This document shows, in pieces, positions 28,610 through 37,399 of a stretch of DNA of 37,481 bases (the stretch's first letter is position 1; every line of letters begins with the position of its first letter). Location of the stretch: assembly GCA_028686075.1 (NCBI GenBank), contig JAQUCT010000012.1, forward strand, positions 1 through 37,481, given 5' to 3'. Both the position numbers and the translations under genes were made by a program. The DNA comes from Bacillota bacterium. Its GTDB lineage: Bacteria > Bacillota > Clostridia > Ch29. The notes below the pieces were generated by a model. It saw only the letters and a program-made list of their open reading frames with translations. It did not search any database and was not told the DNA's origin.

Positions 28610-30381
28610 AACAAGGTAGAATAACCAAAGTTTCCGGTCCCCTGGTAATGGCTGAAGGCCTCGGAGATGCCAAGATGTTCGACGTTGTAAGGGTTGGGCC
28701 GCAGCGCCTTATAGGGGAGATAATAGAGCTAAGAAGTGGCGTGGCCTCAATTCAGGTTTATGAGGAGACCGCAGGTTTGAGCCCGGGGGACCCGGTGGAA
28801 AGTACCGGTGCACCCCTAAGCGTTGAGCTAGCTCCCGGTATAATGGAAGGTATCTTTGACGGCATACAAAGGCCACTGGACTTAATAAGGGAAAGAGTCG
28901 GATCGTATATAACCAGAGGGGTTGAAGTTCCGGCCCTTGACCATGAGAAGAAATGGGACTTTGTGCCCACCGCAAAGGTGGGGGATGAAGTTACCGGTGG
29001 AGATATACTGGGGGCTGTCAGGGAAACCATTCTGGTGGAACATCGGATTATGGTTCCCCACGGGATAAAGGGTAAGGTCGTAAAGATCAATTCAGGCGAA
29101 ATGACCATAGTTGAAACAATCGCGGAAATAGAGACACAAGACGGGGTCAAAGAGGTGCAGATGATGCAGAAGTGGCCGGTAAGAAGGATAAGGCCCTACA
29201 AGGAAAAACTGCCGCCTCTCCAGGCCATGACCACCGGCCAGAGGGTTATAGACATGTTCTTCCCGGTGGCAAAGGGCGGAGTTGCCTGCATTCCCGGACC
29301 TTTTGGAAGTGGTAAGACGGTGGTTCAGCATCAGCTGGCAAAATGGGCGGAAGCGGACATTGTTGTATACATTGGCTGCGGCGAGCGCGGGAATGAAATG
29401 ACCGACGTTTTGATGGAGTTCCCGGAGCTTATAGACCCCAAATCAGGGGAACCGCTTATGAAACGTACAGTGCTTATTGCCAATACCTCCAACATGCCGG
29501 TTGCGGCGAGGGAGGCATCGATATACACAGGGGTAACGATAGCCGAATACTTCAGGGACATGGGATATAACGTGGCACTTATGGCGGATTCTACCTCACG
29601 ATGGGCTGAGGCCCTAAGGGAAATGTCGGGCCGTCTTGAGGAGATGCCAGGCGAGGAGGGCTATCCCGCGTACCTTGCATCCCGTATTGCCGAGTTCTAC
29701 GAGCGGGCCGGAAGGGTTGTATGCGAAGGAAGCCAGAACCGCGAGGGAACAGTAACCGCTATCGGAGCGGTATCACCGCCCGGCGGCGACTTGTCCGAGC
29801 CGGTTACCCAGGGGACGCTCCGTGTTGTTAAGGTGTTCTGGGCCCTGGACGCATCCCTTGCGTATAGCCGTCACTTCCCGGCGATACATTGGCTGACCAG
29901 CTATTCGCTTTATTTGGATACTCTGGAGGACTGGCTGAAGGAAAATGTAAATTCCGAATGGGGAGAGCTTCGGGCAGAGGCAATGAAGCTTTTGCAGCTT
30001 GAATCTGAACTGCAGGAGATAGTGCGGCTGGTTGGTATAGATGCGCTGTCGGTTAAAGACAGGCTGGTACTGGAGGTAACAAAGTCCATAAGAGAGGACT
30101 TCCTGCACCAGAACGCGTTCCATGAGATAGATACCTATGCATCGCTAAAGAAACAGTTCGAGATGCTAAAGACAATACTTGTCTTCTACCATGAAGCCGA
30201 AAAGGCCATGGAGGCCGGTGCTTCCTTCAAGGATGTGGAAACCCATCCGGTACGGGAGAGGATATCCAGAATGAAATACTATAAGGAAGACGAGATGGAT
30301 AGAATAGAGGCCGTTAAGGAAGAGGTTAAGAAGGAACTGGAAAGCTTGGTTTCGGAAGAAGGGGGTGGGCTGAGTGCTTAA
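28606..30381 (+). CDS. ntpA: V/A-type ATPase catalytic subunit A
   Basis: The protein has 591 residues from TTG 28606. Domains: N-terminal beta barrel ([18 protein letters not shown]), the V-type-specific insertion of about 80 residues around 110-200 that F-type beta lacks, then the nucleotide-binding domain. The P-loop is [16 protein letters not shown] (about 230-245), with [13 protein letters not shown] (catalytic Glu) and [20 protein letters not shown]. Three copies alternate with three B subunits in the head and make or hydrolyse ATP. It overlaps both neighbours, so the operon is tightly coupled. Confidence 0.97.
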   Translation: MKQGRITKVSGPLVMAEGLGDAKMFDVVRVGPQRLIGEIIELRSGVASIQVYEETAGLSPGDPVESTGAPLSVELAPGIMEGIFDGIQRPLDLIRERVGSYITRGVEVPALDHEKKWDFVPTAKVGDEVTGGDILGAVRETILVEHRIMVPHGIKGKVVKINSGEMTIVETIAEIETQDGVKEVQMMQKWPVRRIRPYKEKLPPLQAMTTGQRVIDMFFPVAKGGVACIPGPFGSGKTVVQHQLAKWAEADIVVYIGCGERGNEMTDVLMEFPELIDPKSGEPLMKRTVLIANTSNMPVAAREASIYTGVTIAEYFRDMGYNVALMADSTSRWAEALREMSGRLEEMPGEEGYPAYLASRIAEFYERAGRVVCEGSQNREGTVTAIGAVSPPGGDLSEPVTQGTLRVVKVFWALDASLAYSRHFPAIHWLTSYSLYLDTLEDWLKENVNSEWGELRAEAMKLLQLESELQEIVRLVGIDALSVKDRLVLEVTKSIREDFLHQNAFHEIDTYASLKKQFEMLKTILVFYHEAEKAMEAGASFKDVETHPVRERISRMKYYKEDEMDRIEAVKEEVKKELESLVSEEGGGLSA

Positions 30382-31756
30382 GGAATACAGAACCGTAAGG
30401 GAAGTTGCAGGACCGCTTATGCTTATAGACGGGGTAGACGGGGCCCACTTTGACGAGCTGGTTGAGATAGAACTTCAGGGCGGTGAACTCCGACGCGGTA
30501 AAGTGCTGGAGGTTAACGCCGACAAGGCTCTTATACAGCTGTTCGAGGGTTCCTCCGGTATAAACGCCAACGAGTGTAAGGTAAGGTTCTTAGGCAAAGG
30601 TATAGAACTGCCGGTGTCCTTGGATATACTGGGCCGTGTATTCGACGGGTTTGGAAGGCCGAGGGACAATGGACCAAAGATTATACCGGAAAAAAGGCTT
30701 GATATAAACGGTGCGCCTATAAACCCCACCGCCAGGGACTATCCTTCAGAGTTCATCCAGACCGGCGTATCGGCAATAGACGGACTAAATACCCTTGTAA
30801 GAGGTCAGAAACTGCCCATATTCTCCGGGTCGGGCTTGCCCCACTCGCAGCTTGCGGCGCAGATAGCCCGTCAGGCAAGGGTGTTGGGTACCGAAAGTAA
30901 ATTTGCCGTTGTGTTTGCGGCCATAGGTATAACATTTGAGGAAGCAAACTACTTTATAGAGGACTTTACAAGGACAGGGGCCATAGACCGTTCGGTGCTG
31001 TTTATAAATTTGGCAAATGACCCGGCAATAGAGCGTATAGCAACGCCCAGGATGGCACTTACGGCGGCGGAGTACCTGGCCTACGAGAAAAATATGCACG
31101 TCCTTGTAATACTCACTGATATAACCAACTACTGCGAGGCCCTAAGGGAGGTATCCGCAGCCCGTAAGGAGATACCCGGTCGAAGGGGTTATCCCGGTTA
31201 CATGTATACAGATCTTTCCAGCATATATGAGAGGGCGGGGAGGCTTATTGGTGCCGATGGGTCGGTTACCCAGATACCAATACTCACCATGCCGGAGGAT
31301 GATAAGACCCATCCTATACCCGACCTTACCGGTTATATAACCGAGGGGCAGGTAATACTGAGCAGGGAGCTCTACCGTAAGGGTGTTATGCCGCCCATAG
31401 ACGTTCTGCCTTCGCTGTCCCGGCTTAAGGATAAGGGTATAGGCGAGGGCAAGACGAGGGAGGACCACGCAGATACGATGAACCAGCTGTTTGCGGCCTA
31501 TGCAAGGGGTAAGGAAGCTAAGGAGCTGGCGGTCATCCTTGGTGAAGCGGCCCTTAGTGATATCGATAAACTGTTCGCGCAGTTCGCCGACGAGTTTGAG
31601 AAAAGGTACGTTTCCCAGGGCGAAAACGAGAACCGTTCAATAGAGGAAACACTGCAGATTGGCTGGGACCTTTTGGCCATACTGCCTAGGGCGGAGCTAA
31701 AAAGAATCAGTGATGAACATCTTGACAAATATCTACCGGAAAAAAAGGAGTTGTAG
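30374..31756 (+). CDS. ntpB: V/A-type ATPase regulatory subunit B
   Basis: The protein has 460 residues from GTG 30374, overlapping the end of subunit A. It is the non-catalytic head subunit: the normal P-loop is replaced by [20 protein letters not shown], the usual state for B. Other signatures: [36 protein letters not shown], and [20 protein letters not shown]. It contributes an arginine to the catalytic sites at the A-B interface. Confidence 0.97.
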   Translation: MLKEYRTVREVAGPLMLIDGVDGAHFDELVEIELQGGELRRGKVLEVNADKALIQLFEGSSGINANECKVRFLGKGIELPVSLDILGRVFDGFGRPRDNGPKIIPEKRLDINGAPINPTARDYPSEFIQTGVSAIDGLNTLVRGQKLPIFSGSGLPHSQLAAQIARQARVLGTESKFAVVFAAIGITFEEANYFIEDFTRTGAIDRSVLFINLANDPAIERIATPRMALTAAEYLAYEKNMHVLVILTDITNYCEALREVSAARKEIPGRRGYPGYMYTDLSSIYERAGRLIGADGSVTQIPILTMPEDDKTHPIPDLTGYITEGQVILSRELYRKGVMPPIDVLPSLSRLKDKGIGEGKTREDHADTMNQLFAAYARGKEAKELAVILGEAALSDIDKLFAQFADEFEKRYVSQGENENRSIEETLQIGWDLLAILPRAELKRISDEHLDKYLPEKKEL

Positions 31757-31759
31757 GCC

Positions 31760-32410
31760 GTGGAGATACGAGTCAATCCAACCCGAATGGAGCTTTCTAA
31801 GCTCAAGAAAAGAATTGTGGTTGCGAGGAGAGGCCATAAGCTCCTAAAGGACAAACAGGATGAGCTTGTCAAGAAATTCATCGATATGGTGAAGGAGAAC
31901 AAGCGGCTCCGGGAGGAAGTGGAGAAGGAGCTGTCCCAGGCCTTCGGGCACTTTGTAATGGCGAGGACGCTCATGTCGGATCAGGTGCTGGAGGAGAGCC
32001 TTATGTATCCGGTGGGCAAGATGGATATAAAGGTTGCCAGGAGGAACGTGATGAGCGTACGCATCCCCGATATAGAAACAGTTTCCGTCGGCAAGGAGGA
32101 CAGGGAAAAGGAGAAAAGCCCCTTTGCCTACGGCTTTGCAGGCACCTCCGGCGAGCTGGACGATTCAATTTCGATACTGTCGGGAATACTGCCAAAGCTT
32201 CTTAAACTGGCGGAACTGGAAAAGGGCTGCCGGCTTATGGCCATAGAGATAGAAAAGACAAGGCGCAGGGTGAATGCACTGGAATACGTAATGATACCCT
32301 CCATGTCTGAAAAGATAAAATACATTACAATGAAGCTGGATGAGAACGAGAGGGGAAACGTCACCCGGCTGATGAAGGTAAAGGATATGATGATGGAGAA
32401 GGGCGTGTAA
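31760..32410 (+). CDS. ntpD: V/A-type ATPase subunit D (central stalk shaft)
   Basis: The protein has 216 residues from GTG 31760, three bases after ntpB. Long N- and C-terminal helices form the rotating shaft, with the family signature NPTRMELSKLKKRIVVARRG at the start and EIEKTRRRVNALEYVMIP in the C-terminal helix. It corresponds to gamma of F-type enzymes in position though not in sequence. It is the last of the nine ATPase genes and ends inside a terminator. Confidence 0.95.
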   Translation: MEIRVNPTRMELSKLKKRIVVARRGHKLLKDKQDELVKKFIDMVKENKRLREEVEKELSQAFGHFVMARTLMSDQVLEESLMYPVGKMDIKVARRNVMSVRIPDIETVSVGKEDREKEKSPFAYGFAGTSGELDDSISILSGILPKLLKLAELEKGCRLMAIEIEKTRRRVNALEYVMIPSMSEKIKYITMKLDENERGNVTRLMKVKDMMMEKGV

Positions 32411-32426
32411 TACGCGCCCTTTTTTT
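32401..32426 (+). terminator. Terminator of the V-ATPase operon
   Basis: GGGCG (32401-32405) pairs with CGCCC (32415-32419), followed by seven T. The stop codon of ntpD lies in the loop. Confidence 0.75.
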
Positions 32427-32518
32427 CATGGTGTGTTGTTAGTGTTATGCTAATGTTAACAGAAGCTGGATATAAAACATATCACAGGATAAAATAAGGG
32501 TGCAATCGGGGTGAAAGT

Positions 32519-32740
32519 GTGAAAAAAAGGGATGCCACGCCGCTAAAATATATAGGCCTTATCATCCGGCTGGGGATGTCCATGGCACTGCCGGTTGTTG
32601 CAGGAGTACTGGCGGGAAGATACCTCGATGGCCGGCTGGGCACAGGTAATGTATTCCTGTTTATCTTTATAATTATCGGCACTCTTACATCCTTTAGAAA
32701 TTTGTACCGACAGGTGAACAAATTCACTGTCAAGAAATAA
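32519..32740 (+). CDS. atpZ: AtpZ-like small membrane protein (F-ATPase-associated family)
   Basis: The protein has 73 residues from GTG 32519 behind GGGGTGA. Two membrane helices are seen (about 10-30 and 40-58). The pattern GVLAGRYLDGRLGTGNVFLF followed by SFRNLYRQVNKF matches AtpZ, the small protein normally encoded just before atpI and atpB of F1Fo operons, where it is implicated in Mg2+/Ca2+ handling or Fo assembly. Here the nearest ATPase is V-type, and no F-type subunit gene is present in the window. It has its own transcription signals on both sides. Family assignment is by pattern only. Confidence 0.7.
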   Translation: MKKRDATPLKYIGLIIRLGMSMALPVVAGVLAGRYLDGRLGTGNVFLFIFIIIGTLTSFRNLYRQVNKFTVKK

Positions 32741-32778
32741 TTGTAAAAGGGACCTATCCTCTTGTTTTGGGGCCGAAT

Positions 32779-32818
32779 AACCTGCCCTAAGTAATAGGGA
32801 CGGGTTTTTTATTTTTTG
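32779..32818 (+). terminator. Terminator after the atpZ-like gene
   Basis: AACCTGCCCTA (32779-32789) pairs with TAGGGACGGGTT (32795-32806) with a bulge and a wobble pair; TTTTTTATTTTTT follows. Confidence 0.75.
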
Positions 32819-32907
32819 CATAAAAAATGATAGCGGGAAACTCATGCCCGAACAGGTAAGTATTACAATAGCAAAGGTTGTATACCAAAGGAATTGATTT
32901 TCAAATA

Positions 32908-33094
32908 CTATATACAACGCATTTAAAATTTTACATCTCCTAGTGTGTCATCCTGAGCGGTAGCGAAGGAATCTATCGCCAAACCAGATTCTTCGGGCTT
33001 CACCCTCAGAATGACCGATAAAAGAGAGTGGATGACCGATAAAAGAAAGTGGATGACCGATAAAAATATAATACTATTAGTACATTGTATATAG
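32908..33094 (+). repeat. MITE-like element, copy E (most complete)
   Basis: It begins CTATATACAACGCATTTAAA and ends TAGTACATTGTATATAG; the first 10 bases of the two ends are perfect inverted repeats. A TA dinucleotide flanks each end (32906-32907 and 33095-33096), as expected for TA target duplication of Tc1/mariner/IS630-type movement. Inside are GTCATCCTGAGCGGTAGCGA, GATTCTTCGGGCTTCACCCT and a short tandem repeat at 33011-33066. It codes for nothing and fills most of the 450-base gap before ywmB. Confidence 0.8.
33011..33066. repeat. 21-bp tandem repeat inside MITE copy E
   Basis: The unit ATGACCGATAAAAGA plus GAGTGG occurs at 33011-33031 and 33032-33052 with one difference, and a third partial copy runs to 33066. 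The other MITE copies have a single unit here, so the expansion is specific to this copy. Confidence 0.75.
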
Positions 33095-33190
33095 TAGCGG
33101 AGGAGGTTTTGGGCATCATTTATAAAACGGTATATTTCCCCGGCTTTGGGCAATAATCGAAAAGGCTCATAAGGCCGGGAGGTGAGGTTA

Positions 33191-33970
33191 TTGAAAAGAA
33201 AGGCATGGTATGCAGTTGGGTTGCTGGCCGCAGTGGGTATTGGGTTTGGCTTATTCCAGGTGGTGAACGTTTTTAATCCCAAAAGAAGTGACGGGGAAGT
33301 TCTTGTAAAGGCCTTCAACTCTTCGGGAGCTGCAGTGGTGGAGGTAAACATTAACGCCTATGCGTCGGATACCGGTATGTTTTTGGGAGAAGAAGAAGTA
33401 ATGCGGATTGTTACGTCCCTTGCGGAAGGAATAGAACTGGACTTTGACGGTGCCGAAAGAATAGAGAACTTCAGCGATGATTACAATCAGCTTTCGGTGA
33501 CCGGCAAAAATGTAGATGGGTACGGCACTGTAATAATTGCACATTCAATGGATTTTACGGGCATAGAAGAGGGTCCGGGGGGCTTTGAGACCAATATTGT
33601 AGTTGATGTTGTCCTGGATGACAATATAAAAGAATTGCCGTATATGGAAGATAGAATAAGAATGCTGGTGGAGGAACACATGCAAGGGGTCCGCACCACA
33701 TCCTGCATTGTGGGCAGCTACGCCGAAAGCATTCCCGAAGACAATATGGACGCAATAATAGGTTCGATTTTCCAATCCATCGAAGCTAAAGAGGTGGAAA
33801 GGGCCATATGCGACGATTTTTTGAGCGTATCGGCCTATACACCCCGTATAGGTGACCATATTGAAATGGGGGACGAGAGAATAAACCTAAACGTAGCGAT
33901 GAGGTACAATTCCTATGAAGGCAGGACCTATATATGGCTGGGCTCTCCGGTTATTACTTTGGAATACTAA
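33191..33970 (+). CDS. ywmB: YwmB-family protein
   Basis: The protein has 259 residues. TTG 33191 follows GGGAGGTG at 33177-33184; an in-frame GTG at 33182 overlaps that site. A basic start and a membrane anchor or signal segment (about 6-24) precede an extracytoplasmic domain (VEVNINAYASDTGMFLGEEE; LSVSAYTPRIGDHIEMGDER). The family is found in endospore-forming Firmicutes next to murA, downstream of the ATP synthase operon, but its biochemical role is unknown to me. The position here, directly before murA, supports the call. Confidence 0.82.
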   Translation: MKRKAWYAVGLLAAVGIGFGLFQVVNVFNPKRSDGEVLVKAFNSSGAAVVEVNINAYASDTGMFLGEEEVMRIVTSLAEGIELDFDGAERIENFSDDYNQLSVTGKNVDGYGTVIIAHSMDFTGIEEGPGGFETNIVVDVVLDDNIKELPYMEDRIRMLVEEHMQGVRTTSCIVGSYAESIPEDNMDAIIGSIFQSIEAKEVERAICDDFLSVSAYTPRIGDHIEMGDERINLNVAMRYNSYEGRTYIWLGSPVITLEY

Positions 33971-33998
33971 GTGGCTTTAAGGAACGGGAGGATGCAAA

Positions 33999-35252
33999 TT
34001 GCCAAAAATTGTAGTAGAGACCAGTCCCCCGCTAAAGGGGACTGTTAGGGTAAGCGGTGCAAAAAACGCAATACTGCCAATAATAGCTGCAAGCCTTTTA
34101 TCAAGTGACCGGTGCGTACTGGATGAAACCCCCATGCTGGACGATGTGGAAATAATGTGTGAAGTGCTGGTATCGCTGGGGGCGGATATCAGGAAGACTG
34201 CAAGCGGCAGGATTGAAATAGATTCAAGGAATATAGACAACCACGAGGCTCCCTACGAGCTGGTAAGACGTATGAGGGCATCCTTCCTAGTAATGGGGCC
34301 TATACTGGCAAGGCTGGGAAAGGCCAGGATATCCATGCCTGGGGGCTGCGCCATTGGTACCAGGCCAATAGACCTTCATTTGAAGGGCTTTAAGGCTATG
34401 GGAGCTGAAATAATCCTGGGCTACGGTTATGTAGAAGCCAGGGCAAAACGGCTTAAGGGAGAGAGGATTTACCTTGACTTCCCAAGCGTAGGGGCTACCG
34501 AAAACATAATGATGGCTGCAGCCCTGGCAGAAGGAATGACGGTTATAGAGAACGCCGCCGAGGAGCCGGAGATAGTGGACCTAGCAAACTTTATAAACAA
34601 AATGGGCGGACGTGTTAAGGGTGCCGGTACCGATACCATTAGGATAGAGGGGGTGGAGGTTCTTGGGCCGGCGGTCCATACGGTTATACCCGACAGGATA
34701 GAAGCGGGGACCTTCATGATTGCCGGGGCCATAACCGGTGGAGACATTATTGTGGATAATATTGTACTATGCCACCTTATGCCAATAATAGCAAAGCTTA
34801 AGGAGGCCGGGGTGACGGTGGAGGAACTGGGTAACGGCGTCAGGGTGTGCAGCTCTAAGAGGGTGGATGCTGTGGACATTAAGACACTGCCCTATCCGGG
34901 CTTTCCTACCGACATGCAGGCCCAGATGATGGCTTTAATGAGCGTTGCCAGGGGTACCAGCGTTATTATCGAAACGGTTTTTGACAATCGGTATATGCAC
35001 GTGAACGAGTTGAGGCGCATGGGTGCCTACATTAAAATAGACGGCAGGAGCGCGGTGGTGCAGGGCATTCCCCGGCTGACCGGGGCAAGGGTTAAAGCTA
35101 CCGACCTAAGGGCAGGTGCCGCCCTGGTGCTGGCGGGGCTGGTGGCCCGGGGACAGACCGAGATATACGATATTCATCACCTTGACCGGGGATATCATAA
35201 CCTGGATAAAAAATTTCAAGACTTGGGTGCGAGAATCCAAAGAATTGACTGA
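33999..35252 (+). CDS. murA: UDP-N-acetylglucosamine 1-carboxyvinyltransferase
   Basis: The protein has 417 residues from TTG 33999 with GGGAGG at 33986-33991. It transfers enolpyruvate from PEP to UDP-GlcNAc, the first committed step of peptidoglycan synthesis. Motifs: [39 protein letters not shown] and [20 protein letters not shown]. The active-site cysteine that fosfomycin attacks is present (Cys117), so no intrinsic Cys-to-Asp resistance is predicted. In Bacillus spoIID comes next; here a convergent ribU gene follows. Confidence 0.97.
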   Translation: MPKIVVETSPPLKGTVRVSGAKNAILPIIAASLLSSDRCVLDETPMLDDVEIMCEVLVSLGADIRKTASGRIEIDSRNIDNHEAPYELVRRMRASFLVMGPILARLGKARISMPGGCAIGTRPIDLHLKGFKAMGAEIILGYGYVEARAKRLKGERIYLDFPSVGATENIMMAAALAEGMTVIENAAEEPEIVDLANFINKMGGRVKGAGTDTIRIEGVEVLGPAVHTVIPDRIEAGTFMIAGAITGGDIIVDNIVLCHLMPIIAKLKEAGVTVEELGNGVRVCSSKRVDAVDIKTLPYPGFPTDMQAQMMALMSVARGTSVIIETVFDNRYMHVNELRRMGAYIKIDGRSAVVQGIPRLTGARVKATDLRAGAALVLAGLVARGQTEIYDIHHLDRGYHNLDKKFQDLGARIQRID

Positions 35253-35317
35253 GTTACGATAGCACAGGTGTTAGTTCATACCATTTTCAATTATAGCAAG
35301 TGGACTACGAAGACTTT

Positions 35318-35371
35318 ATATTAAAAAAGGATTTAATATCAAAGGGACATACTCATATTTGTATGTCCCTT
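35318..35371. terminator. Two hairpins between convergent murA and ribU
   Basis: ATATTAAA (35318-35325) pairs with TTTAATAT (35332-35339). AAGGGACATAC (35342-35352) pairs perfectly with GTATGTCCCTT (35361-35371) across an 8-base loop. Neither has an ideal T run, but the 11-bp stem between two converging genes is probably a two-way terminator. Confidence 0.6.
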
Positions 35372-35388
35372 GTATGTTTCCACTTTGT

Positions 35389-35964
35389 CTATTCATGCTG
35401 GTGGGCTTCGCTGCCGGAGGTAGCGGGTTCAATCCTAAGAACCTTTGCGACCGATTTATACACTAGTACCGTAAGTGCAGAGTTTGCCGAGGCCTTTATA
35501 AGGTTAAAGGGAATTATTATTGGCATTAGCATGGCCTTTACCGCTTCTGTCGGTACTCCGAGGAACTTTGTCGTGAAGTACAGGTTAAGCGGTATCATTA
35601 CCAGAGTCATACTAATGGTTCCCACCGTAAGGGCAAGCAGCGCTCCCTTGAAAGTGTGCATTTTCCTGTATATAAGCCCTGCTACTAAAACCATGGTACC
35701 GGTTGAAATCATGTGCATAAGGCCGCCTATCCATCCGCTCCCGGCGCTTACGGTTATTGCCTGGAACAGGGAAACCGCAGCGGTTATCATGAGTCCGGCA
35801 CCGGGACCGTACAAGAAGGCCCCAATAAGGGCGGGAACGTCCCCTGGCTCGTATTCTAAAAAGGGTGCTGCTGGGATTACCGGAAACCTTATTACCATCA
35901 TAAGTAAAATGGACAGTGCTGTAAGCAGTGCTAGTTTTACAAGTTTGTTTACATTTTGGTTCAT
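35389..35964 (-). CDS. ribU: Riboflavin ECF transporter, substrate-binding component RibU
   Basis: The protein has 191 residues and is very hydrophobic, with five to six membrane helices. The RibU signature is seen as EYEPGDVPALIGAFLYGPGA. It binds riboflavin or FMN outside the cell and works with the shared EcfA-EcfA'-EcfT module, which is not in this window. The call is strongly supported by the FMN riboswitch in its leader. The start ATG 35964 has AGGAGG at 35973-35978 on the complementary strand. A His/Glu-rich C-terminus follows the last helix. Confidence 0.93.
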   Translation of the reverse strand: MNQNVNKLVKLALLTALSILLMMVIRFPVIPAAPFLEYEPGDVPALIGAFLYGPGAGLMITAAVSLFQAITVSAGSGWIGGLMHMISTGTMVLVAGLIYRKMHTFKGALLALTVGTISMTLVMIPLNLYFTTKFLGVPTEAVKAMLMPIIIPFNLIKASANSALTVLVYKSVAKVLRIEPATSGSEAHQHE

Positions 35965-35965
35965 T

Positions 35966-36023
35966 GAATTTACCTCCTAAGAAAATAAAATTCCCCGCAA
36001 TATAATCTCAGGGAAATAAATTC
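35966..36023 (-). promoter_or_regulatory. Translational expression platform of the FMN riboswitch
   Basis: On the minus strand the ribosome site GGAGGTAAATTC (35966-35977) can pair over 12 bases with GAATTTATTTCC (36012-36023), ten Watson-Crick and two G-U pairs. Next to it CCCTGAGATT (36004-36013) can pair instead with the 5' strand of riboswitch helix P1. This gives two competing structures, so control by hiding the ribosome site is likely. Confidence 0.6.
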
Positions 36024-36028
36024 ATTCC

Positions 36029-36151
36029 AATCTTCTCTCATCCAGACTTTACTGTCGGCCCCGGAATCGCACCGGGTCAGCGTTGGCTCGCGGGCTAGCG
36101 GATCTTTTCCGCATTACCGCCGGTCGGGAATCTCACCCTGCCCTGAAGATT
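36029..36151 (-). ncRNA. FMN riboswitch (RFN element)
   Basis: On the minus strand the conserved RFN order is complete: AATCTTCAGGGCAGGGTG, then ATTCCCGACCGGCGGTAAT, CCCGCGAGC, GGTGCGATTCCGGGGCCGAC, and AGTAAAGTCTGGATGAGAGA, closed by GAAGATT, which pairs with AATCTTC to form P1. It senses FMN and switches off the downstream riboflavin uptake gene ribU. Confidence 0.96.
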
Positions 36152-36172
36152 ATATTTGGTTTTCTAAAATTA

Positions 36173-36201
36173 ATAATAGCATTTCGCCGCGTTGTTGTCA
36201 A
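36173..36201 (-). promoter_or_regulatory. Sigma-A promoter for the ribU leader
   Basis: On the minus strand a perfect TTGACA (36196-36201), a 17-base spacer and TATTAT (36173-36178) lie about 22 bases before the riboswitch. The rest of the gap up to 36358 shows no other recognisable signal. Confidence 0.8.
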
Positions 36202-36358
36202 GATGCGGTGCGTTTAATGCATTGAAACAAGTCAGGCTAGACAGCGATGATTTTTAATAAAGGAATTTAAATGATTTTGTAGAAGTATGAATACAAATCA
36301 AGAAGGAAATCGGGTGGTTTAATATATCTTGTCAAAACTATAGAAAAGAAGGGGTCAG

Positions 36359-37399
36359 ATGGACGAAAAAGCCAAGTCTAAAAACAAGCCTATAAGAATA
36401 AAAAATAAAATCATGGCGTTAACCACAATCATTTTGATAATTACCCTTTCTATCGTAGGAATCATTGTCGAGAGAATAGCCACTTCAAGAATCGAAAACA
36501 GATTAGGAAATCATGCCTTGGACATAGCACATTCGGTTGCAGAAATTGAACAAATCAAACAAAACGTAGGGAAACCAGACGGGCACCTGATAATTCAACC
36601 TATTGCCGACGGTATCAGAAAAAAGACAGAAGCTGAGTTTATAGTGGTAATTGATATGAATAGGGTTAGGTACTCCCACTCGGTTCCGGACAGAATTGGA
36701 AAGACATTTGTGGGAGGAGACGAAGGTCCTGCTTTGCAGGGTAAGGAGTATACCTCTAAAGCGGTTGGAACTTTAGGTCCTTCCCTGAGAGCCTTTGTAC
36801 CTTTATATAATAATGACGGCCGGCAGGTTGGTGTGGTGACGGTTGGAATAATGATGACCGATGTCAATGCCTTAAAAGGGGAATTGAGGAGTTGGATATT
36901 CTTCGCAGTTACGCTGGGGCTTGTTATTGGTATTCTTGGGTCAAATTACCTTGCCGAAAACATTAAAAAAGCCATATTCGGTATGGAGCCCTATGAAATT
37001 GCCTCCATGTTTAACGAACGGGAAGCACTCCTGGAAGCTATTAGGGAAGGTATCTTGGCAGTGGACAAAAATGGCAGTATTACAGTAATAAACAGTGAAG
37101 CAAGAAGGATCCTGGGAATTCGGGACAATGTTCAGGGCCGCAATGTAACCGAAGTAATTCCAAATTCCAGACTAGTTGAAGTGATTGAATCGGGGGTGGC
37201 CGAATACGACCAGGAGCAGAGAATTAAAGACGTCCGGGTATTGACAAACAGGGTTCCGGTAAAACTGAAGGATCAAGTGATTGGGGCTATCGCCAGTATA
37301 AGGGACATGACGGAAGTGAATATAATGGCGGAAGAACTCACAGGGGTAAAAAAGTATGTTCAAGCAAAGAAGGGAGGAATCAAAGCTGAGGCTGCCTAA
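36359..37399 (+). CDS. CitA/DcuS-like membrane sensor lacking the kinase domains
   Basis: The protein has 346 residues. ATG 36359 has AGAAGGGG upstream. Layout: TM1 about 18-38; extracytoplasmic Cache/PAS-like sensor about 40-175 with the carboxylate-sensor signature RYSHSVPDRIGKTFVGGD; TM2 about 178-200; cytoplasmic PAS about 222-325 ending VIGAIASIRDMTEV. The next conserved stretch, MAEELTGVKKYVQA, is where CitA/DcuS kinases pass into the His-containing dimerisation helix. Here the reading frame diverges and stops 11 codons later, so the phosphorylated His region and ATPase domain (about 200 residues) are absent. It is a truncated kinase or a kinase-less sensor. The next gene overlaps its end in another frame. 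Confidence 0.82.
   Translation: MDEKAKSKNKPIRIKNKIMALTTIILIITLSIVGIIVERIATSRIENRLGNHALDIAHSVAEIEQIKQNVGKPDGHLIIQPIADGIRKKTEAEFIVVIDMNRVRYSHSVPDRIGKTFVGGDEGPALQGKEYTSKAVGTLGPSLRAFVPLYNNDGRQVGVVTVGIMMTDVNALKGELRSWIFFAVTLGLVIGILGSNYLAENIKKAIFGMEPYEIASMFNEREALLEAIREGILAVDKNGSITVINSEARRILGIRDNVQGRNVTEVIPNSRLVEVIESGVAEYDQEQRIKDVRVLTNRVPVKLKDQVIGAIASIRDMTEVNIMAEELTGVKKYVQAKKGGIKAEAA

Noticed and set aside
33011-33066. Short CRISPR-like array
   Set aside because: Units are directly adjacent with no spacers; this is a simple tandem repeat inside a MITE.
37346-37390. Programmed -1 frameshift at A AAA AAG (about 37348-37354) joining sensor and regulator
   Set aside because: The heptamer is in the right phase, but the -1 frame stops at TGA after 12 codons, and the regulator lies in the +1 frame. 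A +1 event would be needed and no known +1 signal was seen.
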